A stretch of DNA of 9,378 bases from an uncultured Pleurocapsa sp. (lineage in GTDB: Bacteria > Cyanobacteriota > Cyanobacteriia > Cyanobacteriales > Xenococcaceae), in contig CAKZYI010000131.1 in assembly GCA_937884735.1 (NCBI GenBank), positions 1 to 9,378 of the forward strand, read 5' to 3'. The first letter of the stretch is position 1. Each line of letters opens with the position of its first letter. Shown in pieces: positions 1 through 7,620 of this stretch. The position numbers were made by a program, and so were the translations under genes. The notes under the pieces were generated by a model, which did no database searches, was not told where the DNA came from, and saw only the letters and a list, made by a program, of their open reading frames with translations.

Positions 1-729
1 ATTAGCTTGGGGTTGTGGGCGGTATTAATTGCCCATGAAATTGGTCATCGCCTAATTGCCAATCGTTATAAGATTCGCTTAAGTATTCCTTTCTTTTTAC
101 CAACCTGGCAAATCGGCTCTTTTGTCGCATTCACTCGGTTTGAATCATTGTTACCCAACCGTACCTCCCTCTTCGATATTGCCTTAGCAGGCCCTGCTTT
201 GGCAGGAGCGATTTCTCTCATACTGCTAGTTACGGGTTTGACCTTATCTCACCCAGGAAGCATGTTTCAGTTGCCTACTGAGTTTTTTCGGGCATCTGTT
301 TTGGTCGGAACTTTGGCAAAAGTAGTGTTGGGATCTGCTCTAGAAGCAGCAGTGGTAGATATCAACCCCTTAGTTGTTGTCGGTTGGCTAGGGTTAGTCA
401 TTACCGCTCTTAATTTATTACCTGCTGGAAAACTAGACGGGGGTAGAATTGTCCACGCAATATATGGACGTAAAACTGGCCGACGCGCAACTTTGGCGAC
501 CTTGATTATTAAGAGCATAGTATCTTTATTTAATCCTGCCAATCCTATACCTTTATATTGGGCAGTGTTGATTCTATTTTTACAGCGAGATCTAGAACGT
601 CCCGTACAAAATGAGCTGACCGAACCAGATGATAGCAGGGCAGCATGGGGTTTATTGTCGTTGTTTTTGGCATTGGCTACTCTAATTCCTTTAAGTTCTA
701 GTTTGGCTGATCGTATTGGTTTAGGTTAA
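1..729 (+). CDS. Site-2 protease family (M50) intramembrane metalloprotease, EGY-like, 5' truncated by window edge
   Basis: The frame is open from base 1, so the N-terminus lies outside the window and the TTG at position 7 should not be taken as the start. Numbering from base 1, the zinc-binding motif HEIGH is at residues 12-16 and the second S2P motif NLLPAGKLDGG at 138-148, with Asp146 the expected third zinc ligand. The stretch FFLPTWQIGSFVAFTRFESLLP and the following FDIALAGP closely match the EGY1/EGY2 class of plant chloroplast and cyanobacterial S2P homologues. Several hydrophobic stretches (about 55-75, 95-135, 180-195, 218-232) fit a polytopic membrane enzyme. Family knowledge: these proteins cut substrates within membranes; the plant members act in thylakoid development. 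The substrate here is unknown. The kinase gene follows 44 bp downstream on the same strand. All catalytic residues visible in the fragment are intact. Confidence 0.93.
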   Translation: MSLGLWAVLIAHEIGHRLIANRYKIRLSIPFFLPTWQIGSFVAFTRFESLLPNRTSLFDIALAGPALAGAISLILLVTGLTLSHPGSMFQLPTEFFRASVLVGTLAKVVLGSALEAAVVDINPLVVVGWLGLVITALNLLPAGKLDGGRIVHAIYGRKTGRRATLATLIIKSIVSLFNPANPIPLYWAVLILFLQRDLERPVQNELTEPDDSRAAWGLLSLFLALATLIPLSSSLADRIGLG

Positions 730-773
730 TCAACTAAAACATGAGAAAACTTGCTTCATAGCAATGAAATAAG

Positions 774-2225
774 ATGATTGGAGAAACTCTTAATAAACGC
801 TATTGTGTCATTAGCCTTTTGGGAACGGGTAAATACGGTCAAACTTACTTGGCACAAGACAATCAAGGAAAAGAAGATCCTCAGTGTGTAATTAAAGCAT
901 TTGAGCCAAAAGCAAAGGATAAGCTTAGTTTGCGTAAGGCAAAATATTTATTTGCCAGAGAAATCAAAATTCTCAAAATATTAGGTAAGTCCGATCGCAT
1001 TCCCGTACTTTTGGGTCATTTTAATGAAGGAGATAAATTCTATTTAGTCCATCAATTTATTGATGGAACAGATTTAGCTCAAGAATTAGGGTCTAATCGG
1101 CAATGGAGCGCAGATGAAACAGCAGAGCTATTAAAGGAAATTCTAGAAATTGTTGAGGTGGCTCACAGAGAAAAGGTAATTCACCAAGATATAAAACCAT
1201 CGAATATCATTAGGCGTAAGTCTGACGGCAAATTAATGCTCATTGATTTTGGTTCGGTTAAAAAGCTGAATAATCAAATGGCAAATGCTGAAGGAAGAAC
1301 CCAACTTACTGTACCTATCGGGACAGAAGGTTATATTTCTCCCGAACAGAAAAGTATCAAGCCTCGGCTTGCCAGTGATGTTTATGGGGTAGGAATGATT
1401 GGGATTTATGCTTTAACAGGGGTAGAACCCAAAGATATTCCTTTGACTCATGATACGGAGGTAGTTCAATGGAAGGGTTTTGTCCCAGTAGATGATAAAT
1501 TGGCTAAAGTTTTAGACCGTATGGTTTCACCCGACTTAAACCAACGCTATACATCTGCTAGTGAGGCTTTAAAAACAGTTAGAACTCTTAAATTAGGTAG
1601 GAAATTGCTAGACTTAAAAACCATAATTGGTACGGTTGTTTTATTATTAGGTATTTCGGGGGCTGGATATTATTATTGGCAGCTAGAAACCTCTTTAAAT
1701 AAGACACCAGAGACTACTGGCTATTATGAAACAGAAAAAGATCGGTTTCCTTTTCTTTATCGTAATGCCGAACATGGGATTGAGATGAAATATCCCTTCG
1801 ATTGGAAGCTAAATGAATCTGAGTTAAGTGAAAATGCGATCGCTAAATTTTTTCCCCAGGAGAATCAATCCTACTTGATTATTCCTGAAGTTAAAATTCA
1901 AGTTAGCGAATCGAGCAATACTTCCTTAGACAGTCATACAACCAATGCTGTTTATCAAGTAACTAAACTACCTCAAGCCAAAATTGTTGATTCTCGCCCA
2001 ATTAAGTTTGGGGCTGGAGATGGTCATAAAATTATTTATACGGCTGCTAATCCCAGCAATAATATCGAACAAAAGTATCTGCAAATCTGGACATTAAAAG
2101 GCGATCGCATTTATACCGTTACCTATAAAGCCAAGCTAGATCAATATAATGATTTTGTGGAAATTGTTGAAGATGAGATGCTCAAGTCTTTAAAAATTAT
2201 GCCAGCCAACACCACAGCAAAATAG
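774..2225 (+). CDS. Membrane-anchored Hanks-type Ser/Thr protein kinase with C-terminal PsbP-like domain
   Basis: This is a 483-aa protein. The kinase domain covers about residues 10-270: glycine loop GTGKYG at 17-22, ATP-anchoring Lys41 in VIKAF, helix-C Glu63, catalytic loop HQDIKPSN at 137-144 (HQD replacing HRD, common in cyanobacterial kinases), DFG at 158-160 and activation-segment end GTEGYISPEQ at about 183-192. It therefore looks catalytically competent. One hydrophobic segment at about 283-302 is a likely membrane anchor, placing the kinase in the cytoplasm and residues about 305-483 outside. That tail contains GIEMKYPFDWKL (about 335-346) and ends TYKAKLDQYNDFVEIVEDEMLKSLKI, resembling the PsbP/PsbP-like fold; a ligand- or envelope-sensing role is inference. 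The start MIGETLNKRY is typical of the family (M-x-G-x-x-L-x-x-R-Y). No clear Shine-Dalgarno is seen. It sits 44 bp after the protease gene and 53 bp before holB, so an operon is possible. Confidence 0.93.
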   Translation: MIGETLNKRYCVISLLGTGKYGQTYLAQDNQGKEDPQCVIKAFEPKAKDKLSLRKAKYLFAREIKILKILGKSDRIPVLLGHFNEGDKFYLVHQFIDGTDLAQELGSNRQWSADETAELLKEILEIVEVAHREKVIHQDIKPSNIIRRKSDGKLMLIDFGSVKKLNNQMANAEGRTQLTVPIGTEGYISPEQKSIKPRLASDVYGVGMIGIYALTGVEPKDIPLTHDTEVVQWKGFVPVDDKLAKVLDRMVSPDLNQRYTSASEALKTVRTLKLGRKLLDLKTIIGTVVLLLGISGAGYYYWQLETSLNKTPETTGYYETEKDRFPFLYRNAEHGIEMKYPFDWKLNESELSENAIAKFFPQENQSYLIIPEVKIQVSESSNTSLDSHTTNAVYQVTKLPQAKIVDSRPIKFGAGDGHKIIYTAANPSNNIEQKYLQIWTLKGDRIYTVTYKAKLDQYNDFVEIVEDEMLKSLKIMPANTTAK

Positions 2226-2278
2226 ATAAGGCAGCCCAACTACAATAAAATATTTAATCAATAATTTTTGATAAATTA

Positions 2279-3226
2279 ATGTTTAATGATTTGCTCGGTC
2301 AAGATAAAGCGATCGAATTACTACAGCAAGCCGTAAAAAAAGAGCGTGTTGCACCTGCTTATCTATTTTTTGGCTCATCAGGTATCGGAAAAAATCTTGC
2401 AGCTAAAAGTTTTACTAAACTCTTGCTCACCTTTGGTTTGTCTCCAGAAAGATATCCCCTAATTGAGAAAAAACTAGCTACGGGAAATCATCCCGATTTG
2501 CTGTGGGTAGAGCCTACTTATCTTAGTAAAGGAGAACTATATACAGCATCTCAGGCTGCTGAAACGGGTTTGAAATATAAAACTCCCCCTAAAATCAGAA
2601 TTGAGCAGATTCGCAAGATTACTCAATTTCTCAATCGTCCTGTATTAGAAGCAAGGCGAAAAATTGTAGTTATTGAAGACGCTCAAACCATGGCAGAATC
2701 ACCTGCCAACGCTCTACTAAAAACTTTAGAAGAGCCTGGTAATGCTACTCTAATTTTGATTGCTCCTGATGCTGATTCCCTGCTCACAACTTTGGTATCT
2801 AGATGCCAGCGGATTCAATTTTATAATTTGTCTGCTGTCGATTTAAAAACAGTACTGAGCAAAAATGGTTATGAAGATATCTTAGAATATCCCGAACTAA
2901 TGGCGATCGCTCAAGGAAGTCCAGGAAAAGCGATCGCAGCTTGGCATCAACTACAATCTATTCCTAATGACTTACTGCAACAGCTAAAGCAGTCTATCCC
3001 TAAGCCCTTAGACGCAATCCAACTGGCTCAAACTATTACCAAGGAGCTAGATGGACAAACTCAGCTTTGGTTGGTTGATTATCTGCAATATTATTATTGG
3101 CAAAAAACGTCACAAGTTAAACTCATGGAACAGTGGGAAAATACTCGCAGATGTCTCTTGAGTTATGTACAACCGCGATTAGTTTGGGAATGCGCTCTTT
3201 TAAGTATTCATCAAATTGCATCTTAA
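2279..3226 (+). CDS. holB: DNA polymerase III subunit delta' (clamp loader)
   Basis: This 315-aa protein is a structural subunit of the clamp loader that opens and loads the beta sliding clamp in chromosome replication. The N-terminus FNDLLGQDKAIELL is the typical delta'/RuvB-like AAA+ opening. It has a P-loop-like GSSGIGK at 32-38, the Walker-B-like VIEDAQTM at 131-138, LLKTLEEPG at 147-154 and the sensor-1 SRC motif at 174-176. The delta' subunit is generally not an ATPase, but its SRC arginine acts on a neighbouring gamma/tau subunit. The four-cysteine zinc module found after the P-loop in E. coli delta' and in gamma/tau is absent: the only cysteines are near 176, 292 and 305. The start ATG lies in an AT-rich leader without a recognisable ribosome-binding site. 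The N-terminal match to the family supports this start. Confidence 0.9.
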   Translation: MFNDLLGQDKAIELLQQAVKKERVAPAYLFFGSSGIGKNLAAKSFTKLLLTFGLSPERYPLIEKKLATGNHPDLLWVEPTYLSKGELYTASQAAETGLKYKTPPKIRIEQIRKITQFLNRPVLEARRKIVVIEDAQTMAESPANALLKTLEEPGNATLILIAPDADSLLTTLVSRCQRIQFYNLSAVDLKTVLSKNGYEDILEYPELMAIAQGSPGKAIAAWHQLQSIPNDLLQQLKQSIPKPLDAIQLAQTITKELDGQTQLWLVDYLQYYYWQKTSQVKLMEQWENTRRCLLSYVQPRLVWECALLSIHQIAS

Positions 3227-3311
3227 CAAACTACCCATACATTAATTTTGTGACACTAATTCTCTAAATCTGACAAATAAAGCTTTAATGTACAATCAAT
3301 GTGCAATTTTA

Positions 3312-3384
3312 CGAGCGCGGGTGGATTTGAACCACCGACCTACAGAACCGGAATCTGTTGCTCTATCCCCTGAGCCACGCGCCC
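3312..3384 (-). tRNA. tRNA-Arg (anticodon CCG)
   Basis: Read on the - strand, the 73 nt fold into a full cloverleaf. The acceptor stem is GGGCGCG/CGCGCTC with one G-U pair, the D stem GCTC/GAGC has loop AGGGGATA, the anticodon stem ACAGA/TCTGT has loop TTCCGGT, the variable loop is AGGTC, and the T stem GGTGG/CCACC has loop TTCAAAT. Anticodon CCG reads the Arg codon CGG. The discriminator base is G and CCA is not encoded (the next bases are TAAAA), so CCA must be added after transcription. It lies 87 bp downstream of the dipeptidase gene on the same strand and convergent to holB. Confidence 0.95.
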
Positions 3385-3402
3385 ACTACCAAAGCCAATA
3401 TA

Positions 3403-3408
3403 TTTATA
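3403..3408 (-). promoter_or_regulatory. Candidate -10 box of tRNA-Arg
   Basis: On the - strand TATAAA lies 18 nt before the first base of the mature tRNA, preceded by TG. No convincing -35 box is seen at the usual distance. The tRNA could also be read through from the dipeptidase gene. Confidence 0.3.
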
Positions 3409-3471
3409 CAGGCTGATATATTTAGATATTACTTGAATTTTACTTATTCAGCCTTTACTTTAACAAAAACA

Positions 3472-4254
3472 TTATACTCTGCCATAGCGAGCAGTTTTAA
3501 TTGTTTCATCAGCTGAGTTATTTTGATTGTACAACCATACCCACATTTGGTCTCCCAAAGAAAAATGCCACCATTCCCCTGGATGCCTACAAAAACCAGC
3601 ATTTATCATAATTCGGTTGAGTAATTGACGATTAAACTGATACTGTTGATTGTCATCATCTTGATCGCTTACATAATAGTCAGGATGGGATCTCTCATGA
3701 AGTTCGTCAATTTCTCCTCCCATATCCAAAGCTTCTCCAAGATCGTTAACAATAGTTACATCTACTGCTGCTCCAGTGCTATGGGGTGGTGGCATGGTAG
3801 GGTCTAGACTAGGTGCTGCCCATAACTGATAAACTCTAGTCCACAAGTCTTGACGTTGTTGTGCCGATAACTGTTGCTCTTGAAAATTGTGGCTTTTTAG
3901 CAGAGAATTGTAGGTATGGTTGACCATAAACTGCTGTACACCTACAGGACGATAGGCATCATAGATTTTAATTTTCCATTCTGGATAGCGTTTTTCTAGC
4001 AAAAATTGTGCTTCGAGTAAAGCTTTGACAACTCCCTGGCGCAAACAATAGGGTGATTGATTGTTATATTCTGCTCCCAATTTTACGTAGGGATGGGGCA
4101 ATTCTACCGAAAAATTTTCTAAAGGTATTGGAATTAACGGTTCATTACAATCTTCAATCGTAATCTGATGATATGGTTTCACAATTTTTAATCTATCTAG
4201 AATCTTTTGGTGCAGGTAAAACGTGCTGTTATCCAGATTCTTACTCACACACAC
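3472..4254 (-). CDS. D-alanyl-D-alanine dipeptidase (peptidase family M15D, VanX/DdpX-type)
   Basis: This 260-aa protein is a zinc enzyme expected to hydrolyse D-Ala-D-Ala, in peptidoglycan dipeptide recycling or turnover. It has the family's ordered motifs: YDAYRP at 98-103 with the substrate/transition-state Arg102; HSTGAAVD at 158-165 giving zinc ligands His158 and Asp165; and EWWH at 227-230 giving catalytic Glu227 and zinc ligand His230. The H-x6-D and E-x2-H spacings equal those of VanX. It is longer than VanX (about 200 aa), with extra residues at the N-terminus and around 115-150, as often seen outside resistance clusters. No vanH/vanA-like genes are near, so vancomycin resistance is not implied. 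No signal peptide is seen. The reading frame opens with GTG (4254-4252), another GTG is codon 3, and an in-frame TAG lies 9 bases upstream, so the start is one of these two GTGs. Confidence 0.92.
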   Translation of the reverse strand: MCVSKNLDNSTFYLHQKILDRLKIVKPYHQITIEDCNEPLIPIPLENFSVELPHPYVKLGAEYNNQSPYCLRQGVVKALLEAQFLLEKRYPEWKIKIYDAYRPVGVQQFMVNHTYNSLLKSHNFQEQQLSAQQRQDLWTRVYQLWAAPSLDPTMPPPHSTGAAVDVTIVNDLGEALDMGGEIDELHERSHPDYYVSDQDDDNQQYQFNRQLLNRIMINAGFCRHPGEWWHFSLGDQMWVWLYNQNNSADETIKTARYGRV

Positions 4255-4312
4255 CCTAAACGACTACCCTTCGTCATAAATTGATAATATGCTGGTATAA
4301 AATAAAAGCCAC

Positions 4313-4355
4313 ATATAGCGTAAATTTACATGCTTTTTTAATTTATACGCTATAT
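4313..4355. promoter_or_regulatory. Inverted repeat (candidate operator) upstream of the Rep-like gene
   Basis: ATATAGCGTA (4313-4322) and TACGCTATAT (4346-4355) are perfect 10-bp inverted half-sites separated by 23 bp. An inner pair TAAATT (4321-4326)/AATTTA (4340-4345) extends the symmetry, giving 14 potential base pairs with a two-base bulge around a 13-nt centre. The right half-site lies over the -35/spacer zone of the extended -10 promoter at 4363-4368, which suits a repressor or self-repression site. It lies upstream of both divergent genes, so it is unlikely to be transcribed as part of either leader. The regulator is not identified. Confidence 0.5.
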
Positions 4356-4359
4356 ATGG

Positions 4360-4368
4360 TGGTATGAT
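4360..4368 (+). promoter_or_regulatory. Extended -10 promoter of the Rep-like gene
   Basis: TGGTATGAT fits the extended -10 pattern TGnTATAAT with one mismatch. A good -35 box is absent, as is usual when TGn is present. A start point near 4375 would give a short leader of about 26 nt ending in the ribosome-binding site. Confidence 0.5.
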
Positions 4369-4385
4369 ACTGATTCTCAGAGAGC

Positions 4386-4390
4386 AAGGA
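4386..4390 (+). promoter_or_regulatory. Ribosome-binding site of the Rep-like gene
   Basis: AAGGA lies 10 nt before the ATG at 4401. It is the clearest Shine-Dalgarno in the window and fixes this start. Confidence 0.6.
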
Positions 4391-4400
4391 ATTAGTAACG

Positions 4401-7400
4401 ATGGATCATTTAAGGGAATGGAAAGCGAGTGGAGTAAACGAGGAGTTAACTAATTTAAACGTAGTTCCTCTTGAGGGGGCTTCTCCAGCTGAATATTTAC
4501 TCTATTCAAATTCTATTCCTAGGCGTAATGATGGCAGAGTTAGTGAAGGATTTCTGCAACGTTACGCTCATACTGATGCTGGTGGTTGGTGGTGCTCGGG
4601 AATAGATGTTTTAAGCGGAGAAGAAGATATTTGGGGCTGTTTTAAACCAAATAGTCCCCGTAATAACTCTAATAAGATCATAAAATACGAACATCCTCCC
4701 AAAACTGCTACAGGCTTGTTTGCGCTCAAAGTTCCTTTAAATTTGTGGCAAAACATAGCAAAGCGATCGGGTTTGGAAATCGCAGATGAAGATATAAAAC
4801 CTCAAAGTAGCGATCTTGGTTTTTGGCAATGGTTAATCGATCGCCCTCAAGTGCCTCTTTGTATTACTGAAGGTGCCAAAAAAGCTGGTGCATTATTGTC
4901 TGCGGGTTACAGCACAGTGGCATTGCCAGGAATTAATAATGGTTATCGTACTCCCAAGGATAGTCAAGGCAAACGTATTGGAAAGTCTCATTTGATTCCA
5001 CAGTTGGGAAGGCTTGCTACACCAGGAAGGCTAGTATATCTTGTTTTTGACCGAGATTCTAAGCCTAAAACAATCAAGGCAGTTAATGCAGCAATCAAAA
5101 AGACTGGTTATTTACTACAAAAAGCGGGCTGTAAAGTAAAAGTAGTCACCTGGAAATCTAGTTTGGGTAAAGGGGTAGACGATCTGATTATTAATCAAGG
5201 TCAAGAATGCTTTATTCAAGCCTATGAAGATGCTTTAGATTTAGAAACTTGGAAAGCAAAATCTTGGACAAATTTGACTTACTCTACAGGCATCGAAGTT
5301 AATAGTCGCTATTTGCCAGAGTTGGACATTACTTCGACAACAAAATTAATTGGAATCAAATCCCCCAAAGGTACAGGAAAAACCAAGGCTCTTTCTAAAA
5401 TAGTAAAAAAAGCGATCGCTCGTGGACAAAAAGTATTAGTTATTGGACATCGAGTACAGTTGGTAAAGGAGCTGTGCCAACGATTTGGCTTACAATATGT
5501 CACTCAAACAAGTCAGTTGAATAAGATCTCTGGTTATGGTCTTTGTATTGATTCTTTGCATGGCAATTCTCAAGCAAAATTTAACCCCCAAGATTGGTTA
5601 AATAGTCTGATTGTTATTGATGAAGTAGAGCAAGTGCTGTGGCACACTCTAAATTCTAATACTTGTAAAGAGCGTCGGGTAGAGATACTAAAATGCTTTA
5701 AAACGCTGATGCAGAATATATTGGCTGGAAAAGGACAGGTATATGTAGCAGATGCCGACTTGAGTAATATTGCTTTAGATTATTTGATTTCTTTATCAGG
5801 CATGGAAATACAGCCTTTTATTGTCCAAAATACCTGGAAAAGTGATCGCCATGCATCTTGGCAGGTATACAACTACGAAGGAAAAAGTCCTAAAAAATTA
5901 GTCAGCAATTTAACTAACCATATTCAGCAAGGCGGAAAACCATTTATCTGTCTTTCAGCACAAAAACTGACAAGTAAATGGAGTACTCAAACTTTAGAAG
6001 CATATTTACAACAAAAATTTCCTACCAAAAAGATTTTACGTATTGATTCCGAATCTTTGGCAGACTCAAACCATTCCGCCTATGGCTGCATTGCTCGGTT
6101 AGAAGAAATATTATGGCAATATGATGTTGTTGTTGCCAGCCCTTCAATTGAAACAGGTGTATCCATTGATTTAAAAGATCACTTTACCTCCGTTTGGGCG
6201 ATCGCTCAAGGAATTCAAGCTGAAAATGCCGTCCGACAAACTTTATCTCGCCTCAGACAAAACGTTCCTCGGCATCTCTGGTGTGCTACCTATAGCTTTA
6301 ATAAAATTGGTAACGGTTCGACTTCTATTCCTGCTTTATTAAGCTCTAACCAGCGTTATACTCAGTTAAATATTCGTTTGTTGCAACAGTCTGATTTTGC
6401 CGAACTTGACGATTTAGATACAGATTTTCAAGCAGAATCCTTATTATGTTGGGCAAAAATGGCGGTACGATTTAATGCAGGAGCGATTAATTATCGTAAC
6501 TCTGTTTTATCTGGACTCAAAGCCGAAGGTCATCAAATTATTGATGCAGCCAAATTTAAACAGCCGCCAATTAAGCCAGAATCCAAGGCTGATAATAGTT
6601 TAGTTGCCGCAATTACAGAAATTAGCACCCAAAATTATCAAGCAGAATGCGGAGCGATCGCCAATTCCCCTAGTCTAAAGGATCGACAGTACAAAATTTT
6701 AAAAAAACAGCTTATCAAATCTATTAGCGATCGCCGTAAACTCCGCAAATATGAATTACAAGAACGCTACCATTTACCTATTACCCCCGAACTCGTATCT
6801 TTAGATGATGAAGGATGGTATCAAAAAATCAGACTGCATTACTTCCTTTCTGTTGGACGTTCTTATTTAGCAGATCGCGACACCAAGGTTGCCCATAAAC
6901 TAATTGAACAAGGCAATGGCAGTTTGTTTTTGCCCGACTTTAACAGTTCTCAATTGGGAGCAATCGTGGGAACTTTAGAAATAATGGGGATTCCCGTGTT
7001 GTTACAAGATTTATCCAGAGAACTTCGCAACACCGATGAAGACTTACAGTCTTTAGCTGCGATCGCTCATAATAATCGTCGCGAAATAAAAACTATCCTC
7101 AACCTTAGTATTGCCAAAAACTATAGTCCAATTACTATTGTTAGTCGTCTGTTAAATAAAATTGGCTGCAAAATTAAGTGTAAAAGATATGAAAGTATCA
7201 ACAAAAAAAGAGTCCGAGTATATCAAATACTGCCGACTGAAGATCGACGAAACCAAGTCTTTAGCCATTGGTTGAACATAGATCGATCTCGTCCAGGCAA
7301 TTCTCTTTTTTGGACTGGAGAACCAAATCAACTCCATCAACATCAACCAAATTCATCTTCCGTTGCTTTTGACTATCTTCAACTTAGCTTGAATATCTAG
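4401..7400 (+). CDS. Cyanobacterial plasmid-type replication protein (CyRepA1-like): DUF3854/Toprim-like domain plus SF2 helicase
   Basis: This is a 999-aa protein. The N-terminal domain (about 50-285) fits DUF3854: CITEGAKKAGAL at 154-165 with a Toprim-like Glu157, then LVYLVFDRDS at 211-220 giving the acidic D-x-D pair (217/219), then GKGVDDLI near 256-263. The middle (about 310-620) is a superfamily-2 helicase: Walker A SPKGTGKT at 321-328, a motif-Ia-like VLVIGHR near 345-351, Walker B IVIDEVEQ at 404-411, YVADADLS at 448-455, motif V SPSIETGVSID at 580-590 and motif VI QTLSRLR at 613-619. The C-terminal region (about 880-950) is basic and conserved-looking (IVSRLLNKIGCKIK, KKRVRVYQI), a possible DNA-binding winged-helix. 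Family knowledge: such proteins act as Rep proteins of cyanobacterial plasmids and also occur in chromosomes. Origin recognition with unwinding or priming is inference. The gene is intact, has its own promoter and terminator, and carries five HIP1 sites, so it is compositionally adapted to the host. A phage primase-helicase is the main alternative. Confidence 0.85.
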   Translation: MDHLREWKASGVNEELTNLNVVPLEGASPAEYLLYSNSIPRRNDGRVSEGFLQRYAHTDAGGWWCSGIDVLSGEEDIWGCFKPNSPRNNSNKIIKYEHPPKTATGLFALKVPLNLWQNIAKRSGLEIADEDIKPQSSDLGFWQWLIDRPQVPLCITEGAKKAGALLSAGYSTVALPGINNGYRTPKDSQGKRIGKSHLIPQLGRLATPGRLVYLVFDRDSKPKTIKAVNAAIKKTGYLLQKAGCKVKVVTWKSSLGKGVDDLIINQGQECFIQAYEDALDLETWKAKSWTNLTYSTGIEVNSRYLPELDITSTTKLIGIKSPKGTGKTKALSKIVKKAIARGQKVLVIGHRVQLVKELCQRFGLQYVTQTSQLNKISGYGLCIDSLHGNSQAKFNPQDWLNSLIVIDEVEQVLWHTLNSNTCKERRVEILKCFKTLMQNILAGKGQVYVADADLSNIALDYLISLSGMEIQPFIVQNTWKSDRHASWQVYNYEGKSPKKLVSNLTNHIQQGGKPFICLSAQKLTSKWSTQTLEAYLQQKFPTKKILRIDSESLADSNHSAYGCIARLEEILWQYDVVVASPSIETGVSIDLKDHFTSVWAIAQGIQAENAVRQTLSRLRQNVPRHLWCATYSFNKIGNGSTSIPALLSSNQRYTQLNIRLLQQSDFAELDDLDTDFQAESLLCWAKMAVRFNAGAINYRNSVLSGLKAEGHQIIDAAKFKQPPIKPESKADNSLVAAITEISTQNYQAECGAIANSPSLKDRQYKILKKQLIKSISDRRKLRKYELQERYHLPITPELVSLDDEGWYQKIRLHYFLSVGRSYLADRDTKVAHKLIEQGNGSLFLPDFNSSQLGAIVGTLEIMGIPVLLQDLSRELRNTDEDLQSLAAIAHNNRREIKTILNLSIAKNYSPITIVSRLLNKIGCKIKCKRYESINKKRVRVYQILPTEDRRNQVFSHWLNIDRSRPGNSLFWTGEPNQLHQHQPNSSSVAFDYLQLSLNI

Positions 7401-7447
7401 CACGGTTCGACCTGCTTTTTTAAATAAACAGTTAAATATATTGAGTG

Positions 7448-7493
7448 ATAAAGCTTAAATTACGGATTATCTTGATTTAAGCTTTATTTTTTT
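7448..7493 (+). terminator. Rho-independent-type terminator after the Rep-like gene
   Basis: ATAAAGCTTAAAT (7448-7460) and ATTTAAGCTTTAT (7475-7487) form a perfect 13-bp stem around a 14-nt loop, followed by seven Ts (7487-7493). The stem is AT-rich. It lies 47 bp after the Rep stop codon and should separate that gene from the small ORFs downstream. Confidence 0.75.
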
Positions 7494-7543
7494 ACTTGCT
7501 GTTTCCAACAGCGGATCTCCTTATATTTAAGTGGTTTCACAGA

Positions 7544-7549
7544 TATACT
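7544..7549 (+). promoter_or_regulatory. Candidate -10 box for the small-ORF cluster
   Basis: TATACT matches the -10 consensus in five of six positions and follows the terminator by 50 bp. The -35 region (around 7521-7526, TTATAT) is poor. It would give a leader of about 95 nt before the first small ORF. Support is modest. Confidence 0.25.
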
Positions 7550-7620
7550 AGAATAAATTCTCTTTTTTTTAGCGACAATTTGCGTATTTTCACTGGGCAT
7601 TTAGAATTTTTACTGTTATA

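Noticed and set aside
267..542. 91-aa - strand ORF (likewise those at 4568-4756, 5309-5503 and 7152-7346)
   Set aside because: Each is wholly antisense to a strongly supported gene on the + strand, with no ribosome-binding site or recognisable motif.
3278..3287. TAAAGCTTTA palindrome between holB and the tRNA as a terminator
   Set aside because: It is a loopless 10-bp palindrome without an extended stem or T-run on either strand, so it cannot form a usual terminator hairpin.
3312..3384. tRNA-Arg gene as the integration site of the Rep-bearing region
   Set aside because: The tRNA 3' end points left toward holB, whereas the Rep region lies to its right beyond the dipeptidase gene. I found no second copy of the tRNA 3' sequence in the window and no integrase.
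3625..3807. 60-aa + strand ORF
   Set aside because: It is antisense to the well-supported dipeptidase gene, covering its zinc-binding region, and has low-complexity hydrophobic content. It is a shadow frame.
3472..4254. VanX-type enzyme as part of a vancomycin-resistance cluster
   Set aside because: There are no vanH, vanA-type ligase or VanRS-like genes nearby. M15D dipeptidases of this length are ordinary cell-wall recycling enzymes in many Gram-negative-type bacteria.
7550..7570. AGAAT/ATTCT hairpin followed by eight Ts as a second terminator
   Set aside because: The stem allows only about 4 bp with a usable loop, too weak for an intrinsic terminator. It lies just after a candidate -10 box.
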